Assembly (NCBI GenBank): GCA_036804505.1
Contig: DAIRSI010000007.1
Span: forward strand, 66,760-130,759
Direction of reading: 5' to 3'
Length of the DNA: 64,000 bases
Source: Phocaeicola_A sp036804505
GTDB lineage: Bacteria > Bacteroidota > Bacteroidia > Bacteroidales > Bacteroidaceae
The notes beneath the pieces are model-generated. The model was not told where the DNA came from. It worked only from the letters and a program-made list of their open reading frames with translations, and did not search any database. A program made the translations under genes and the position numbers. This document shows, piece by piece, positions 37,601 to 46,545 of the stretch. How positions within the stretch are numbered: position 1 is the stretch's first letter; every line of letters begins with the position of its first letter.

Positions 37601-38053
37601 GATATCAAAATATAATATGGATTTATTATTTGTTGCGAACCAGATATTTCCATTTCTTGCGAGCGAGATATTGCTGATGTTCATTTTGTTTAGTCGTTTG
37701 TTTGGAATAATCACACGATAATGTTGTGTTGTACAATCCATAAAAATTATGCCTCTTCTGGGGTCTATCATCCAAAAACCATTCCTATATTTATCGTAGC
37801 AAATGTTGTGTATTTCGTTGGATGGGATTTCTGAGTTGTCTTTTGAATAAATACTGAAATTATGCCCGTCAAAACGATTTAATCCTATTTCAGTACCAAA
37901 CCACATGCATCCTTTGGCATCTTGGGCTATATATGTAATATAATTATTGGAGAGCCCATCTTCAACGCCTAAATGCTTGAATGAATAAGTTTGGCTGTAA
38001 ATTGTCAAATATTCATTTATTAGAATAAGGAAGAAAATAAAGACCTTTCTCAT
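34607..38053 (-). CDS. Hybrid two-component sensor (HTCS) of PUL C, sensor and kinase part, frameshifted near the end
   Basis: About 1148 residues from the ATG at 38053, which opens a signal peptide (MRKVFIFFLILINEYLTIYS); ten codons further upstream are less likely. Periplasmic part: many Reg_prop propeller repeats (for example GNIWIGNYGQGLDFIS, GTLWIGREYGINTY) over about 25-690, then a Y_Y_Y domain (about 700-770). A membrane helix (about 780-800) is followed by a histidine kinase with FYTNITHELRTPLTLILGP and an ATPase core (NNLLSNAFKYTHEG, IKDTGIGI, GTGIGLHLVKSL). A receiver starts at LLMIVEDNDDIREYIST but goes out of frame after GKEGWQK. HTCS proteins sense oligosaccharides in the periplasm and activate the adjacent susC operon, here divergent at 38226. 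Confidence 0.88.
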   Translation of the reverse strand: MRKVFIFFLILINEYLTIYSQTYSFKHLGVEDGLSNNYITYIAQDAKGCMWFGTEIGLNRFDGHNFSIYSKDNSEIPSNEIHNICYDKYRNGFWMIDPRRGIIFMDCTTQHYRVIIPNKRLNKMNISNISLARNGNIWFATNNKSILYFDIPKKSLICYNKKNIKDLDENYSFIYEAQDGLLYAPCSINNGLSIIDLKKKRAIHFNHENSMPTSLPGNRIYTIFQDHLQHIWIGTNSGLALFNQNTRQFISFHHDNNNPNTIISDHIYSIHEMKDGTLWIGTDSGGISILNLKDVEYTGFEKAAFQNIINGDKGFGLSSPHIRNVFQDSFGNIWIGNYGQGLDFISHKQPVFSILPYYDNSYKNLKYKSAWAIYIDKKQQVWIGSENELVVFKGNTLVKKYDITPYLTRKITQITAIHQDKKGCIWLGVYDDGLLKLSPDNGKISRIDLGQKYIDVLDFLEDKDGTLWIGREYGINTYKDNKLYPETQINKVLINSSVSSIIRDNLGRLWLGTANLGTFIFNSNKILIKHFYNKSDFISNIVYKIFVDSKGQIWIGSHNGLTMFPSCHDFNHYKRYTHEQGLEGHRVYSIEEDRYHHIWVSTDKGISRWIPQRNQFANYDYHDGAPMGDYTDAASAIAQNGDLYFGSLNGVCYFNSKLLRTCQKVEHVQIIDCSLLKSNSKNGIEKSITLSDNNEIKLSYNQNSFRITFSVPNYAQNSQIEYAYCIDETNNKWFNTNGENQITFRNLPFGKYIFKVKARVKNQSWDEKNVSSITIHIFPPIWQAWYAWMFYISLIGLFTYFVLRNYKRKLAIESSLEVERKKIQDKQELNEEKLRFYTNITHELRTPLTLILGPLEDLSKDKKLPSAYSKQIFMIYNSAIKLLHLINQLLEFRKTETQNRKLSVSKGDINNFVMETGLRFKEMNVNSKVNFKINIETPHTCLYFDADIIEMILNNLLSNAFKYTHEGEITLSLSSIDESGKKYIEIEIKDTGIGINAKFLPHIFERFYRVQNEHQTSGTGIGLHLVKSLIELHEGDIKVESIEGKGSIFRVRLLKDYNYPNALHKEQKDIEKPVIKEKDLKYENITDNIPLLMIVEDNDDIREYISTSFKMNYRVITACNGKEGWQKNIKYYPGYYYQRYHYARDGWN

Positions 38054-38225
38054 GGAATAAAAATATAGAAGGTTAATTATCAATACAAAAATAATGAAAA
38101 AAATGATACAATATTTGTCATTAATCGTCCATAATTAATCTTGACAGATAAGTTAATATTGTCTGACTGATTTTGTACCATACGCCTGTTCTTTTTTAAA
38201 ATACTTTTACGGCAATTTTAAAAAA

Positions 38226-41200
38226 ATGAATGAAGTAATGTCAAATTTTAAATTTAGTAAAATGAAAAAACAATTTAATGTATGGACTTATATTTTATTC
38301 TTTCTGTGTAATGTATTGTTTTGTTTGAACATACAAGCACAAGGAATAAATGTATCGGGAAAAGTAAAGGACAATTCGGGACAACCCGTAATTGGTTCAA
38401 GCATTTTGGAGAAAGGGACGACAAATGGAACAATTACTGGTGTAGATGGTAATTTTAGGTTGTCAGTCAAACCGAATGCAATTTTAGTCATTTCTTATAT
38501 TGGTTATCAGACTCAGGAGATGAAAGCTAATAGGAACATGACTATTATTCTTAAAGAGGATTCCAAAGCTTTGGATGAAGTCGTTGTCATCGGTTATGGT
38601 GCACAGAAAAAGAGAGACTTGACAGGTTCCGTAGCTTCAGTTTCAGATAAGCAATTTGCTGAATTGGCTGTTACAGATATCAGTCAGGCTCTTTCAGGAC
38701 GTGTCCCCGGTCTGGATGTTACATCCGGAGGTTCAAATCCGGGAGATGTTGGTTCCATTATTCTACGTGGACACCGTTCTTTTGTTGCCTCAAATGATCC
38801 CTTGATTATATTGGATGGTATGACTTTCTACGGTTCTTTGAATGATATAAATCCTTATGATATAAAGTCAATCGATGTATTGAAGGATGCTTCATCAACA
38901 GCAATATATGGTTCTAAAGGATCCAATGGAGTAATAATTATTACCACTAAACGTGGTGAACTGGGTAAGCCTCAGTTTAAATTGGAAAGTCAGTTTGGTA
39001 TAGAAGTCTCCACGCACCAGCCTTGGATGAATGCGAAACAATGGGTAGGCCGTATGTATGAAGGCGGACGTGCAACAGGATTGACCGGTGATGCTTTGGA
39101 TTCTTATGTTCAAAAGCGATTGGGAGAAAGCGAATGGAATTATTATCAAAAAGGAGGAGATACAGATTGGCAGGATTTATTGATTCAAAATGGATTCCGT
39201 CAGAAACATCAGTTTTCTGTCTCAGGAGGGACCGAACGTGTGCGCTATAATATAGCTGCTAACTTCCTTTCACAGGAAGGGATTATCCCCACACGTAAAT
39301 TTGACCGATATACAATTCATCCGAATATCGACATCGATTTGACTAAGACATTGAAAATAGGTATTTCAACTTTACTTTCTTATAATAACAAGCACAGTCA
39401 TGTTAGCAATGAAGCCTATGGCGACGCTCGCAAATTGCCTCCCACTTCATTTCCCTATGATGAGGATGGAAATCTTATCGTCCGGGCTTCCAATACAGCA
39501 ACATGGTATAAAAATGCTTTGGTAGAAGTTGAAACTGAAGCATACCGTTGGGAGAACAAGACATATAGTGCCTACATCAACGCTTATGCTGACTGGAAAA
39601 TTCTACCATCTTTAACGTACCGTTTGAATTTAGCTACCGATGTAACTTCAAATACAGATAAAATGGCAGCGCTTAGTGAATCAAATAATCGTCACGGCGA
39701 TGGTGATTTGGCCAATATTGAAAACACGCAGTCCAATCGTAGAAGCGTAGAGAATATTCTTACATTTGATAAGACTTTCAATGAAAAGCACCATCTGACG
39801 ATAACAGGGATTCATAGTTTTCAACAATCACACATGGAAACGGACAATGTCAGTGTCACTCAGATACCTTATTTTTCTGCTTTATGGAATAATATAGGCT
39901 CGGCTGCTTCTGTAAAAGGATATGGTTCAAATCTGGAAGAATGGAAACTCCTTTCATTTGCGGGACGTTTATTTTACAGTTTTAAGGATAGATATCTTCT
40001 GACGACGTCAATCCGTGCTGATGGAGCTTCACAGTTCGCTCCAAAACATAAATGGGGGTATTTCCCCTCTGCGGCTTTAGGATGGAGAATGTCCGAAGAG
40101 TCTTTTATGAAAGGCGCATCAGATTGGTTGTCAAACCTGAAATTACGTTTGAGTTATGGTGTTTCCGGTAATCAGGGTATTTCTCCATACCAGACTGAGG
40201 GTCGTTTGACTTCAACAAAGTATTCTTTTGATGATCAGGAAGGTTTGGGTATGCGTCCGGGTGAATTGGCAAACCAAGATTTGAAGTGGGAAAAAACGGC
40301 TGTTTATAACATTGGCTTAGATTTTGGATTTTTCAATAATCGGATAAATGGAAATATAGAACTGTACAAGAGTAAGACAACCGATTTGCTTCTTTATCGA
40401 ATGTTGCCGGTAACAACCGGATTTATTCAAACTCTTCAGAATATTGGTTCTACACAAAACAAGGGGGTTGAGATTGGTTTACATACACAGAATATAGTGA
40501 AAAAGAATTTTTCTTGGAACACGGATTTGACGTTTTACCTTAATAGAGAGGAAATTATCGAATTATATAATGGAAAAGTTAATGATGTTGGTAGCAAGTG
40601 GTTCATTGGCCATCCAATCAATGTATATTATGATTATAAGTGGACTGGTATATGGCAGACTAATGAAGCTACGGAAGCTGCAAAATACAGTAGAGTCCCG
40701 GGGCAGATTAAAACAGCAGACTTAGATGGCAGTGGAACCGTGAATGATGCAGATCGTACGATAATCGGAACGCCGCAACCGGATTTTGTAGCCAACATGG
40801 TAAATACCTTCCGTTATCGGAACTGGGATTTGTCTTTTGAACTTTATTGTCGTTGGGGACATATGATTAATGCTGGTCAATTAGTTCAAGAGTCTGCCAC
40901 TAACGGTAATGTGATGAATGTAAATTACTGGACCCCAGAGAATGCCACAAATGATTATCCACGCCCGGATGAAAATGCGCAGAGCTATCTTCAGGCCTCC
41001 GTATTAGGATTGAAGGACGGAAGTTTTATTCGCTTAAAAAATATGTCTTTGGGATATACATTACCACAAGCATTAGTAAGAAAAGCTCACCTGAATAATG
41101 TCCGCCTTTATATGACTGGAGAGAATCTATATACATGGACAAAAGATGATTTACATAAATATCATATTGACTCGGAAACAGGAAGTTATTTTCCGATGAT

Positions 41201-41237
41201 TTCCAATTATACATTCGGATTTAATATCACTTTTTAA
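38226..41237 (+). CDS. SusC/RagA-family TonB-dependent transporter of PUL C, without STN domain
   Basis: 1003 residues; a second ATG at 38262 (MKKQFNVWTY) may be the real start, as it begins a cleaner signal peptide ending NIQAQ. The mature protein goes straight into a carboxypeptidase-D-like domain (about 42-112, GKVKDNSGQPVIGSSILEKG), LDEVVVIGYG (116-125), a plug (about 130-240) and the barrel ending FGFNITF. Absence of an STN domain fits control by the adjacent hybrid two-component system rather than by sigma/FecR. It should import the products of the surface enzymes encoded downstream. susD follows after 11 bp. Confidence 0.93.
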   Translation: MNEVMSNFKFSKMKKQFNVWTYILFFLCNVLFCLNIQAQGINVSGKVKDNSGQPVIGSSILEKGTTNGTITGVDGNFRLSVKPNAILVISYIGYQTQEMKANRNMTIILKEDSKALDEVVVIGYGAQKKRDLTGSVASVSDKQFAELAVTDISQALSGRVPGLDVTSGGSNPGDVGSIILRGHRSFVASNDPLIILDGMTFYGSLNDINPYDIKSIDVLKDASSTAIYGSKGSNGVIIITTKRGELGKPQFKLESQFGIEVSTHQPWMNAKQWVGRMYEGGRATGLTGDALDSYVQKRLGESEWNYYQKGGDTDWQDLLIQNGFRQKHQFSVSGGTERVRYNIAANFLSQEGIIPTRKFDRYTIHPNIDIDLTKTLKIGISTLLSYNNKHSHVSNEAYGDARKLPPTSFPYDEDGNLIVRASNTATWYKNALVEVETEAYRWENKTYSAYINAYADWKILPSLTYRLNLATDVTSNTDKMAALSESNNRHGDGDLANIENTQSNRRSVENILTFDKTFNEKHHLTITGIHSFQQSHMETDNVSVTQIPYFSALWNNIGSAASVKGYGSNLEEWKLLSFAGRLFYSFKDRYLLTTSIRADGASQFAPKHKWGYFPSAALGWRMSEESFMKGASDWLSNLKLRLSYGVSGNQGISPYQTEGRLTSTKYSFDDQEGLGMRPGELANQDLKWEKTAVYNIGLDFGFFNNRINGNIELYKSKTTDLLLYRMLPVTTGFIQTLQNIGSTQNKGVEIGLHTQNIVKKNFSWNTDLTFYLNREEIIELYNGKVNDVGSKWFIGHPINVYYDYKWTGIWQTNEATEAAKYSRVPGQIKTADLDGSGTVNDADRTIIGTPQPDFVANMVNTFRYRNWDLSFELYCRWGHMINAGQLVQESATNGNVMNVNYWTPENATNDYPRPDENAQSYLQASVLGLKDGSFIRLKNMSLGYTLPQALVRKAHLNNVRLYMTGENLYTWTKDDLHKYHIDSETGSYFPMISNYTFGFNITF

Positions 41238-41248
41238 TAAATAAAGCT

Positions 41249-42886
41249 ATGAGAAAAAATATATTTAAATTAGTATATATGCTTTTGACAGTTTCCTTCA
41301 TGCAAGGCTGTTCATTAGATGAGGTAAATACACGGGTTCCTGTTGCTGATACGTATTATACGACAGAAGAAGGTGCCGGTGATCTTGTAAATTCCATCTA
41401 TTCTTATGCTCAGGCCATTTATCGTGACCAGATGTGGTTTGTTACTGAAATGGGTACTGATATTTGGATGATTGGTGGAGATGGCGCAAAGGATATCAAC
41501 AATTATACCTTCGATGCATCTCAAGATCGAATGACTAATATTTGGGATGACTGTTATTTGGGAATTACAGCGTGTAACACTTTAATAAGCAGAGCTGACA
41601 AGATTGAAGCCGGCACCAGTGTTGTTAATGATTATAAAGGACAGGCTCTCTTCATGCGTGCTTACTTTTATCATATTTTGGTAATGCAATACGGTGATTT
41701 GCCTCTTGTCTTGGATGAAGTTACCAGTGTCCAGACAACAGCTACCCGTACTCCGGCTTCTGAAGTTTATGCTCAAATCATATCTGATTTGCTACAGGCT
41801 GAAAAACTATTGCCGACGACACCTTCTGATTATGGACGGCCTTCACAATCAGTTGCTCAGGCCCTGTTGGCACGAGTCTATTTGTGGAATGCACAATGGG
41901 CTAATGCTGCAACTTATGCCAAGAAAGTTATATCTTCGGGTATTTACGAATTATTACCCGATTTTGCCGATTTGTGGAATGCTGCAAATCAGAAGAACAA
42001 GGAATTTATCTGGACAATTCAGGGATCGGCCAATGATAATTATGATACAGAACGCAGTTGGGCATCTTCAATTTTTACAGTCCGTTATGATGTTCACGGA
42101 TCAAGTTATGGTATGAAGCGTGATATAGCCAATGGACGTCCGTACCGATATTTCATGCCTACCAGACATTTTTACAATATGTTGGTAAATAACATGGATT
42201 GGGATACACGTTTTGAGAAGAGCTTTAAATGGGTTTGGTATGTAAATGACGAATCAAGAACTAAATTGAATCCGGGTGCAGTCGTTGGCGATACGGCCTT
42301 GTATGTACCACCTTTCAAGGTTTCTGCAGCACAAAAGGCTTGGGCTGTCGGTAAATATCGTATAGAAGATATTGATAGTTATTTTGATCCCACATCTGCC
42401 AATGGAGAGCTGACTAGTGGACCTCGTGAGATGTTCCCGCAGTTGGCCAAATATCTCGATCCCACCCGTGTAGATGTTGGTTTGATGAGTTCTTTGGATA
42501 TCCCGGTAATCCGTTTGGGTGAGATGTATCTCATAGCTGCTGAAGCATTGATGAAAGCAGGAAATCCTTCTGAAGGTGTTGAATATATTAATGCTTTAAG
42601 AAAAAGAGCGGCAAGGAATGATTCTGCATACGAAGCCCACAAGTTAAAGGCTTCAGAACTTACAATAGAAACTATTCTTGATGAACGGGCATTTGAATTG
42701 GCCGGTGAAACCACTGGCCGTTGGCCGGACTTGAAGAGAACAGGGAAACTTCTTGAACTTGTACGTTTGTATAATCCTGATGCACGTAGCAATATTAAAG
42801 AAAAACATTTGCTTAGACCAATTCCGACGACCATGATGGACCGTGTAACCAATAAGGATACATTCCAACAAAATCCTGGATATTAA
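41249..42886 (+). CDS. SusD/RagB-family glycan-binding surface lipoprotein of PUL C
   Basis: 545 residues with lipobox FMQGC (Cys21), followed by the acidic SLDEVNTR typical of surface-exposed Bacteroides lipoproteins. SusD features: ADTYYTTEEGAGDLVNSIYS, the RAYFYHILVMQYGDLPLVLD block and the C-terminal YINALRKRAAR ... ILDERAFELAGETTGRWPDL block. It is the partner of the SusC encoded 11 bp upstream. A strong hairpin lies directly downstream, before the enzyme genes, which may set a higher level of susC/susD than of the enzymes. Confidence 0.93.
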   Translation: MRKNIFKLVYMLLTVSFMQGCSLDEVNTRVPVADTYYTTEEGAGDLVNSIYSYAQAIYRDQMWFVTEMGTDIWMIGGDGAKDINNYTFDASQDRMTNIWDDCYLGITACNTLISRADKIEAGTSVVNDYKGQALFMRAYFYHILVMQYGDLPLVLDEVTSVQTTATRTPASEVYAQIISDLLQAEKLLPTTPSDYGRPSQSVAQALLARVYLWNAQWANAATYAKKVISSGIYELLPDFADLWNAANQKNKEFIWTIQGSANDNYDTERSWASSIFTVRYDVHGSSYGMKRDIANGRPYRYFMPTRHFYNMLVNNMDWDTRFEKSFKWVWYVNDESRTKLNPGAVVGDTALYVPPFKVSAAQKAWAVGKYRIEDIDSYFDPTSANGELTSGPREMFPQLAKYLDPTRVDVGLMSSLDIPVIRLGEMYLIAAEALMKAGNPSEGVEYINALRKRAARNDSAYEAHKLKASELTIETILDERAFELAGETTGRWPDLKRTGKLLELVRLYNPDARSNIKEKHLLRPIPTTMMDRVTNKDTFQQNPGY

Positions 42887-42897
42887 TTAAATTTTAA

Positions 42898-42937
42898 TAA
42901 TAGGAGATTGAGATATTTCTGAATCTCCTATTATTTT
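42898..42937 (+). terminator. Hairpin terminator or attenuator between susD and the enzyme genes of PUL C
   Basis: A perfect 12-bp stem TAATAGGAGATT (42898-42909) / AATCTCCTATTA (42922-42933) is followed by TTTTAA. It is inside an apparent operon, so partial read-through is likely. Confidence 0.7.
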
Positions 42938-42953
42938 AATAACATCATTTGCT

Positions 42954-44582
42954 ATGAAAAGAAATAAATTTTATGCCTTGATATTAAGTTTCCTTTCTTT
43001 TTTATTCTCATGTACTGTTTTCTCTCAAGAGGGGCCTTATATAAGAAAAGAAAAGAGCCAGACATCTCTGATGGTTAATGGAAAACCATTTTTGGCTTTG
43101 GCTGGAGAAATAGGGAATTCTTCGTCTTCCAGCCTAAAGTACATGGATACTATATGGCCAAAACTTAAACAAATAAATGTAAATACAGTTTTAGTACCTG
43201 CGTATTGGGAACTTGTTGAACCGATAGAAGGGCAATTTGACTTTACTTTGATTGATGGAATCATAGAAAAGGCAAGAGTTAATGATTTGAAGATAGTTTT
43301 CTTGTGGTTTGGTTCTTGGAAAAACATGGTATCAACTTATGTTCCTTCTTGGGTAAAGGGTAATACCGGTCGATTTCCGCTTTTGGAGGATGTATCAGGT
43401 CGAAGAATGCAAATTCTATCTGCTTTTTCTGAAGCAAATATGCAAGCAGATGCTTCCGCTTTTTCGATGTTGATGCGCCATATTAAAAAAGTCGATGTTG
43501 ACCATCAGACGGTAATCATGATGCAAGTGGAAAATGAAGTAGGTTGTGGTTGTAAAAGAGATTGTTCAAAACTGGCAAATGCAGCATACGAAAAACAGGT
43601 ACCAAAGGATTTGATGAATTATCTTATGACTCATAAAAGCACCTTGATTCCTGAGTTTAAAAAAACATGGGAAACAAATGGCGCAAAAACTGAAGGAAAA
43701 TGGGGTGAGGTTTTTGGTCCTGACTCTGTAGGGGATGAAATATTCATGTCGTACTATTTCAGCAAATATATAGGCCATGTAATTGAAAAAGGGAAAAAGG
43801 AATACAATATTCCAATGTTTGTGAATGCCTCTGTCGGACGCTCTAACTTAAAGGTGTCAACTTATCCTTCCGGAGGCCCAGTTCCATTAGTAATGGATAT
43901 ATGGCATTGTGCCGCGCCTTTTCTTGATATTTTGTGCCCGGATATCTATTTTGGTAATTTTGATTATCTCTGCGAGAAATATACTCAAGGTAGCAATCCT
44001 TTATTCATACCGGAAACTCATGGAGGAGATGTAGGTGTAGCACATGCCATGCAGGCAATAGGTAATTATAAGGCTCTTGGGTTTTCTCCGTTTTTCATTG
44101 AACATTATGTTGGAGATCCGATAGTAGAAGTATATGACAAGTTTAAGCAAATCTCTCCTATGATATTAGGATTAAAGGACTGCAACAAGATGATTGCTGC
44201 AACAATTGATGCCGAAGAATCTCAAAAGTCTTTGGTATTGGGTGATTATAGCATTCTCTGTGATAAAGGAAAGAAAAATGGTCATGATGTAGGTTGTGCA
44301 CTGATAATCGAAAACAATAGTAACGAGTATTATATAATGGGGAAAAATATTAATCTGCAGTTTTATCTCAAGAATAGTAAAAAAGATATGATGACAGGGA
44401 TTTTAATGGATGAGGAAGGTTATTTTAATCAAGATGTATGGGTAGCTGAATCACGTTTGAACGGTGACCAGATTATGATTGATTATGATTTTGTAAAGAT
44501 TTCCAAAGAGGGTCGTTCTGGGGACGGTTTAAAATTTGGTGACAAGATAAGCATTCAGCACGTAAAGCTGTACAATTATTAA
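42954..44582 (+). CDS. GH35-like secreted beta-galactosidase (DUF5597-type)
   Basis: 542 residues with a signal peptide (about 1-24; a Cys at about residue 20 makes a lipoprotein possible). The TIM barrel contains VNTVLVPAYWELVEPIEGQF, as in GH35/GH42 clan A enzymes. The proposed acid/base is Glu195 in MQVENEVG and the nucleophile Glu354 in FIPETHGG, spaced as expected. The C-terminal part (about 400-540) is a beta domain of the kind found in DUF5597 proteins. This group is annotated as beta-galactosidase-like; the true linkage is not shown. It is the first enzyme after the susC/susD pair of PUL C, 37 bp before the GH50-like gene. Confidence 0.78.
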   Translation: MKRNKFYALILSFLSFLFSCTVFSQEGPYIRKEKSQTSLMVNGKPFLALAGEIGNSSSSSLKYMDTIWPKLKQINVNTVLVPAYWELVEPIEGQFDFTLIDGIIEKARVNDLKIVFLWFGSWKNMVSTYVPSWVKGNTGRFPLLEDVSGRRMQILSAFSEANMQADASAFSMLMRHIKKVDVDHQTVIMMQVENEVGCGCKRDCSKLANAAYEKQVPKDLMNYLMTHKSTLIPEFKKTWETNGAKTEGKWGEVFGPDSVGDEIFMSYYFSKYIGHVIEKGKKEYNIPMFVNASVGRSNLKVSTYPSGGPVPLVMDIWHCAAPFLDILCPDIYFGNFDYLCEKYTQGSNPLFIPETHGGDVGVAHAMQAIGNYKALGFSPFFIEHYVGDPIVEVYDKFKQISPMILGLKDCNKMIAATIDAEESQKSLVLGDYSILCDKGKKNGHDVGCALIIENNSNEYYIMGKNINLQFYLKNSKKDMMTGILMDEEGYFNQDVWVAESRLNGDQIMIDYDFVKISKEGRSGDGLKFGDKISIQHVKLYNY

Positions 44583-44619
44583 TCAAATTGAAGATATCAC
44601 ATAAAGCTAACATGAAGTA

Positions 44620-46545
44620 ATGATTAATTACAAGTTAAATATTAGAATAGGAATACTGCTATTTTGTTTGTTATGCTTTAATCCTAAGATTGTAGCTCAG
44701 AATATCTTTTTCCCGGCAACCGGATATTCTGATGTAGGAAAGGAGAGTGTCGAGAAACTGAGTAAGCCGATATTGGATTTAAATAAAAACATCCATTTTA
44801 AATCTGTTCATTTGAATGAATCAAAGCTGCGTCAGATTTCTGCCAATGGTAACAAAATATTGGAAATCGTGTTTGATCATAAGGCAAACATCCCTTCGGC
44901 GGATTTTGAATTCAATCCGATAAATCTGTCAGCCAATATAGGAATTGCTATTAGTGTTCAAAACTGCGGAGCTTCTGAAATAGCTTTGGAAGGTTATTGT
45001 TATAATAAAAAAGACAGTGTGTCTATAAAAGACGGAGCACAGTTTTTCAATAGGAGTATGATTGTGTTGAAACCTGGAGAATCAGATAATTTGGTCATTA
45101 CCTTAAGCAGGACTGCTGATTGCCTTCCTCAGTATATAGGCAATTATTTTAAAGGTATGTTCGGCTTGCCAGGTGGATATATACGCCGAAAAACAGGAAT
45201 TGATTTAAGTAGGATAACGAATATTTGTTTGTTTGCACAGTCTGTAGAAGAAAATCACAAAATCTGTTTGAAATCAATAAGCGCAGTTGGTAATTATAAT
45301 CTACCGTCAGAAGAAATTCTTAAGAGTGGTTTTTTCCCGTTTGTCGATAAGTTTGGCCAGTATATGCATGCCGATTGGAAGTATAAGGTCAAGACAGACA
45401 GTGACATAATAACGCAAAAAGAACAAGAAAGGAATGATTTGGATATACATAAGGGAGTAACGAGCTGGGATGAATATGGAGGATGGTCAGATGGTCCTTC
45501 GCTTCAAGCTACAGGACATTTCCGCGTTGAAAAGTATAATAATAAATGGTGGTTGGTAGATCCTGGCGGAAGGCTTTTTTGGTCTCATGGAATCAATCAG
45601 ATTGGTTTTCATCAAAGGACTCAAATAAGAGGAAGAGATAACTATTTCACAAAGGTTCCTCTTTATGATGATTTCTACATGCAAAATCTGCTGATTAAAT
45701 ATAAAGCTTCCGATTTGCAGGACAGTATAGTTATGATTACTTTCAAAAGATTAAAAAGTTGGGGAATCAATACTCTCGCCAACGGAGCTGACTTTTTGCT
45801 GTCTTCGGGAGGAAAGATCCCTTATACAGTAGGCATTCCCTCAAAAATCTCAAATCCATTATCTGAAACATTGGATGAAGATACCTTTCGAGCAGGCTTC
45901 ATCAGACAATTGCAAGAATTTAATATTGCTCGAATAAATGCCGATCCTTGGTGCGTTGGTATTTTTGTAGATAATGAATTGGCTTGGCCGTCTGCAAATC
46001 AAAAAAAAGTCATTGAAGCATACTTCAGGATTATTCATGAAGAATTGCATCATTTGGCTCCCAATAAATTATATTTAGGATGTAGAATCAACAGCCCCAA
46101 TTTTAACAGGATTGCATTTGAAGCTTGTGCAAAATATTGTGATGTTATCAGCATAAATCATTATGATTACAATATATCTGATTTTAAAGGAACAGAAGGG
46201 ATTGACAAACCTTTGATAATAGGAGAATTCCATTATGGGGCGTTGGATAGAGGATTGTTTCATACAGGTTTACGTTCTGTCCCAAATCAAAAACAGAGGG
46301 CACGGGTCTATAAACATTTCATTGACCAATGTTTGGCCAATCAGTATGTAGTCGGAGCGCATTGGTTTCAATATATCGATCAGTTGTGTACAGGACGTGG
46401 TGATGGTGAAAACTATCAAATAGGTTTTGTTGATATATGTGACAGGCCGTACAGTGAGATGATTGACGCATCTAGAGAGATTGGAGGATATATGTATAAG
46501 TCAAGATTTAATGATAGATATAAGTGTGAAAATGAAGAAAAATAA
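44620..46545 (+). CDS. GH50-like (beta-agarase family) secreted glycosidase
   Basis: 641 residues with a signal peptide ending IVAQ (about residue 27). An N-terminal beta-sandwich, CBM-like region (about 30-230) precedes a TIM barrel. The segments FPFVDKFGQYMHADW, HFRVEKYNNKWWLVDPGGRL and FWSHGINQIG match the GH50 pattern. Likely catalytic residues are Glu453 in VDNELAW and Glu536 in IGEFHYGALDRG, followed by GAHWFQYIDQ and GRGDGENYQIGFVD. GH50 enzymes characterised so far are mostly exo-beta-agarases; gut homologues are often uncharacterised, so action on a beta-galactoside is a safer guess than agarose. The stop overlaps the start of the next gene by 14 nt. Confidence 0.75.
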   Translation: MINYKLNIRIGILLFCLLCFNPKIVAQNIFFPATGYSDVGKESVEKLSKPILDLNKNIHFKSVHLNESKLRQISANGNKILEIVFDHKANIPSADFEFNPINLSANIGIAISVQNCGASEIALEGYCYNKKDSVSIKDGAQFFNRSMIVLKPGESDNLVITLSRTADCLPQYIGNYFKGMFGLPGGYIRRKTGIDLSRITNICLFAQSVEENHKICLKSISAVGNYNLPSEEILKSGFFPFVDKFGQYMHADWKYKVKTDSDIITQKEQERNDLDIHKGVTSWDEYGGWSDGPSLQATGHFRVEKYNNKWWLVDPGGRLFWSHGINQIGFHQRTQIRGRDNYFTKVPLYDDFYMQNLLIKYKASDLQDSIVMITFKRLKSWGINTLANGADFLLSSGGKIPYTVGIPSKISNPLSETLDEDTFRAGFIRQLQEFNIARINADPWCVGIFVDNELAWPSANQKKVIEAYFRIIHEELHHLAPNKLYLGCRINSPNFNRIAFEACAKYCDVISINHYDYNISDFKGTEGIDKPLIIGEFHYGALDRGLFHTGLRSVPNQKQRARVYKHFIDQCLANQYVVGAHWFQYIDQLCTGRGDGENYQIGFVDICDRPYSEMIDASREIGGYMYKSRFNDRYKCENEEK

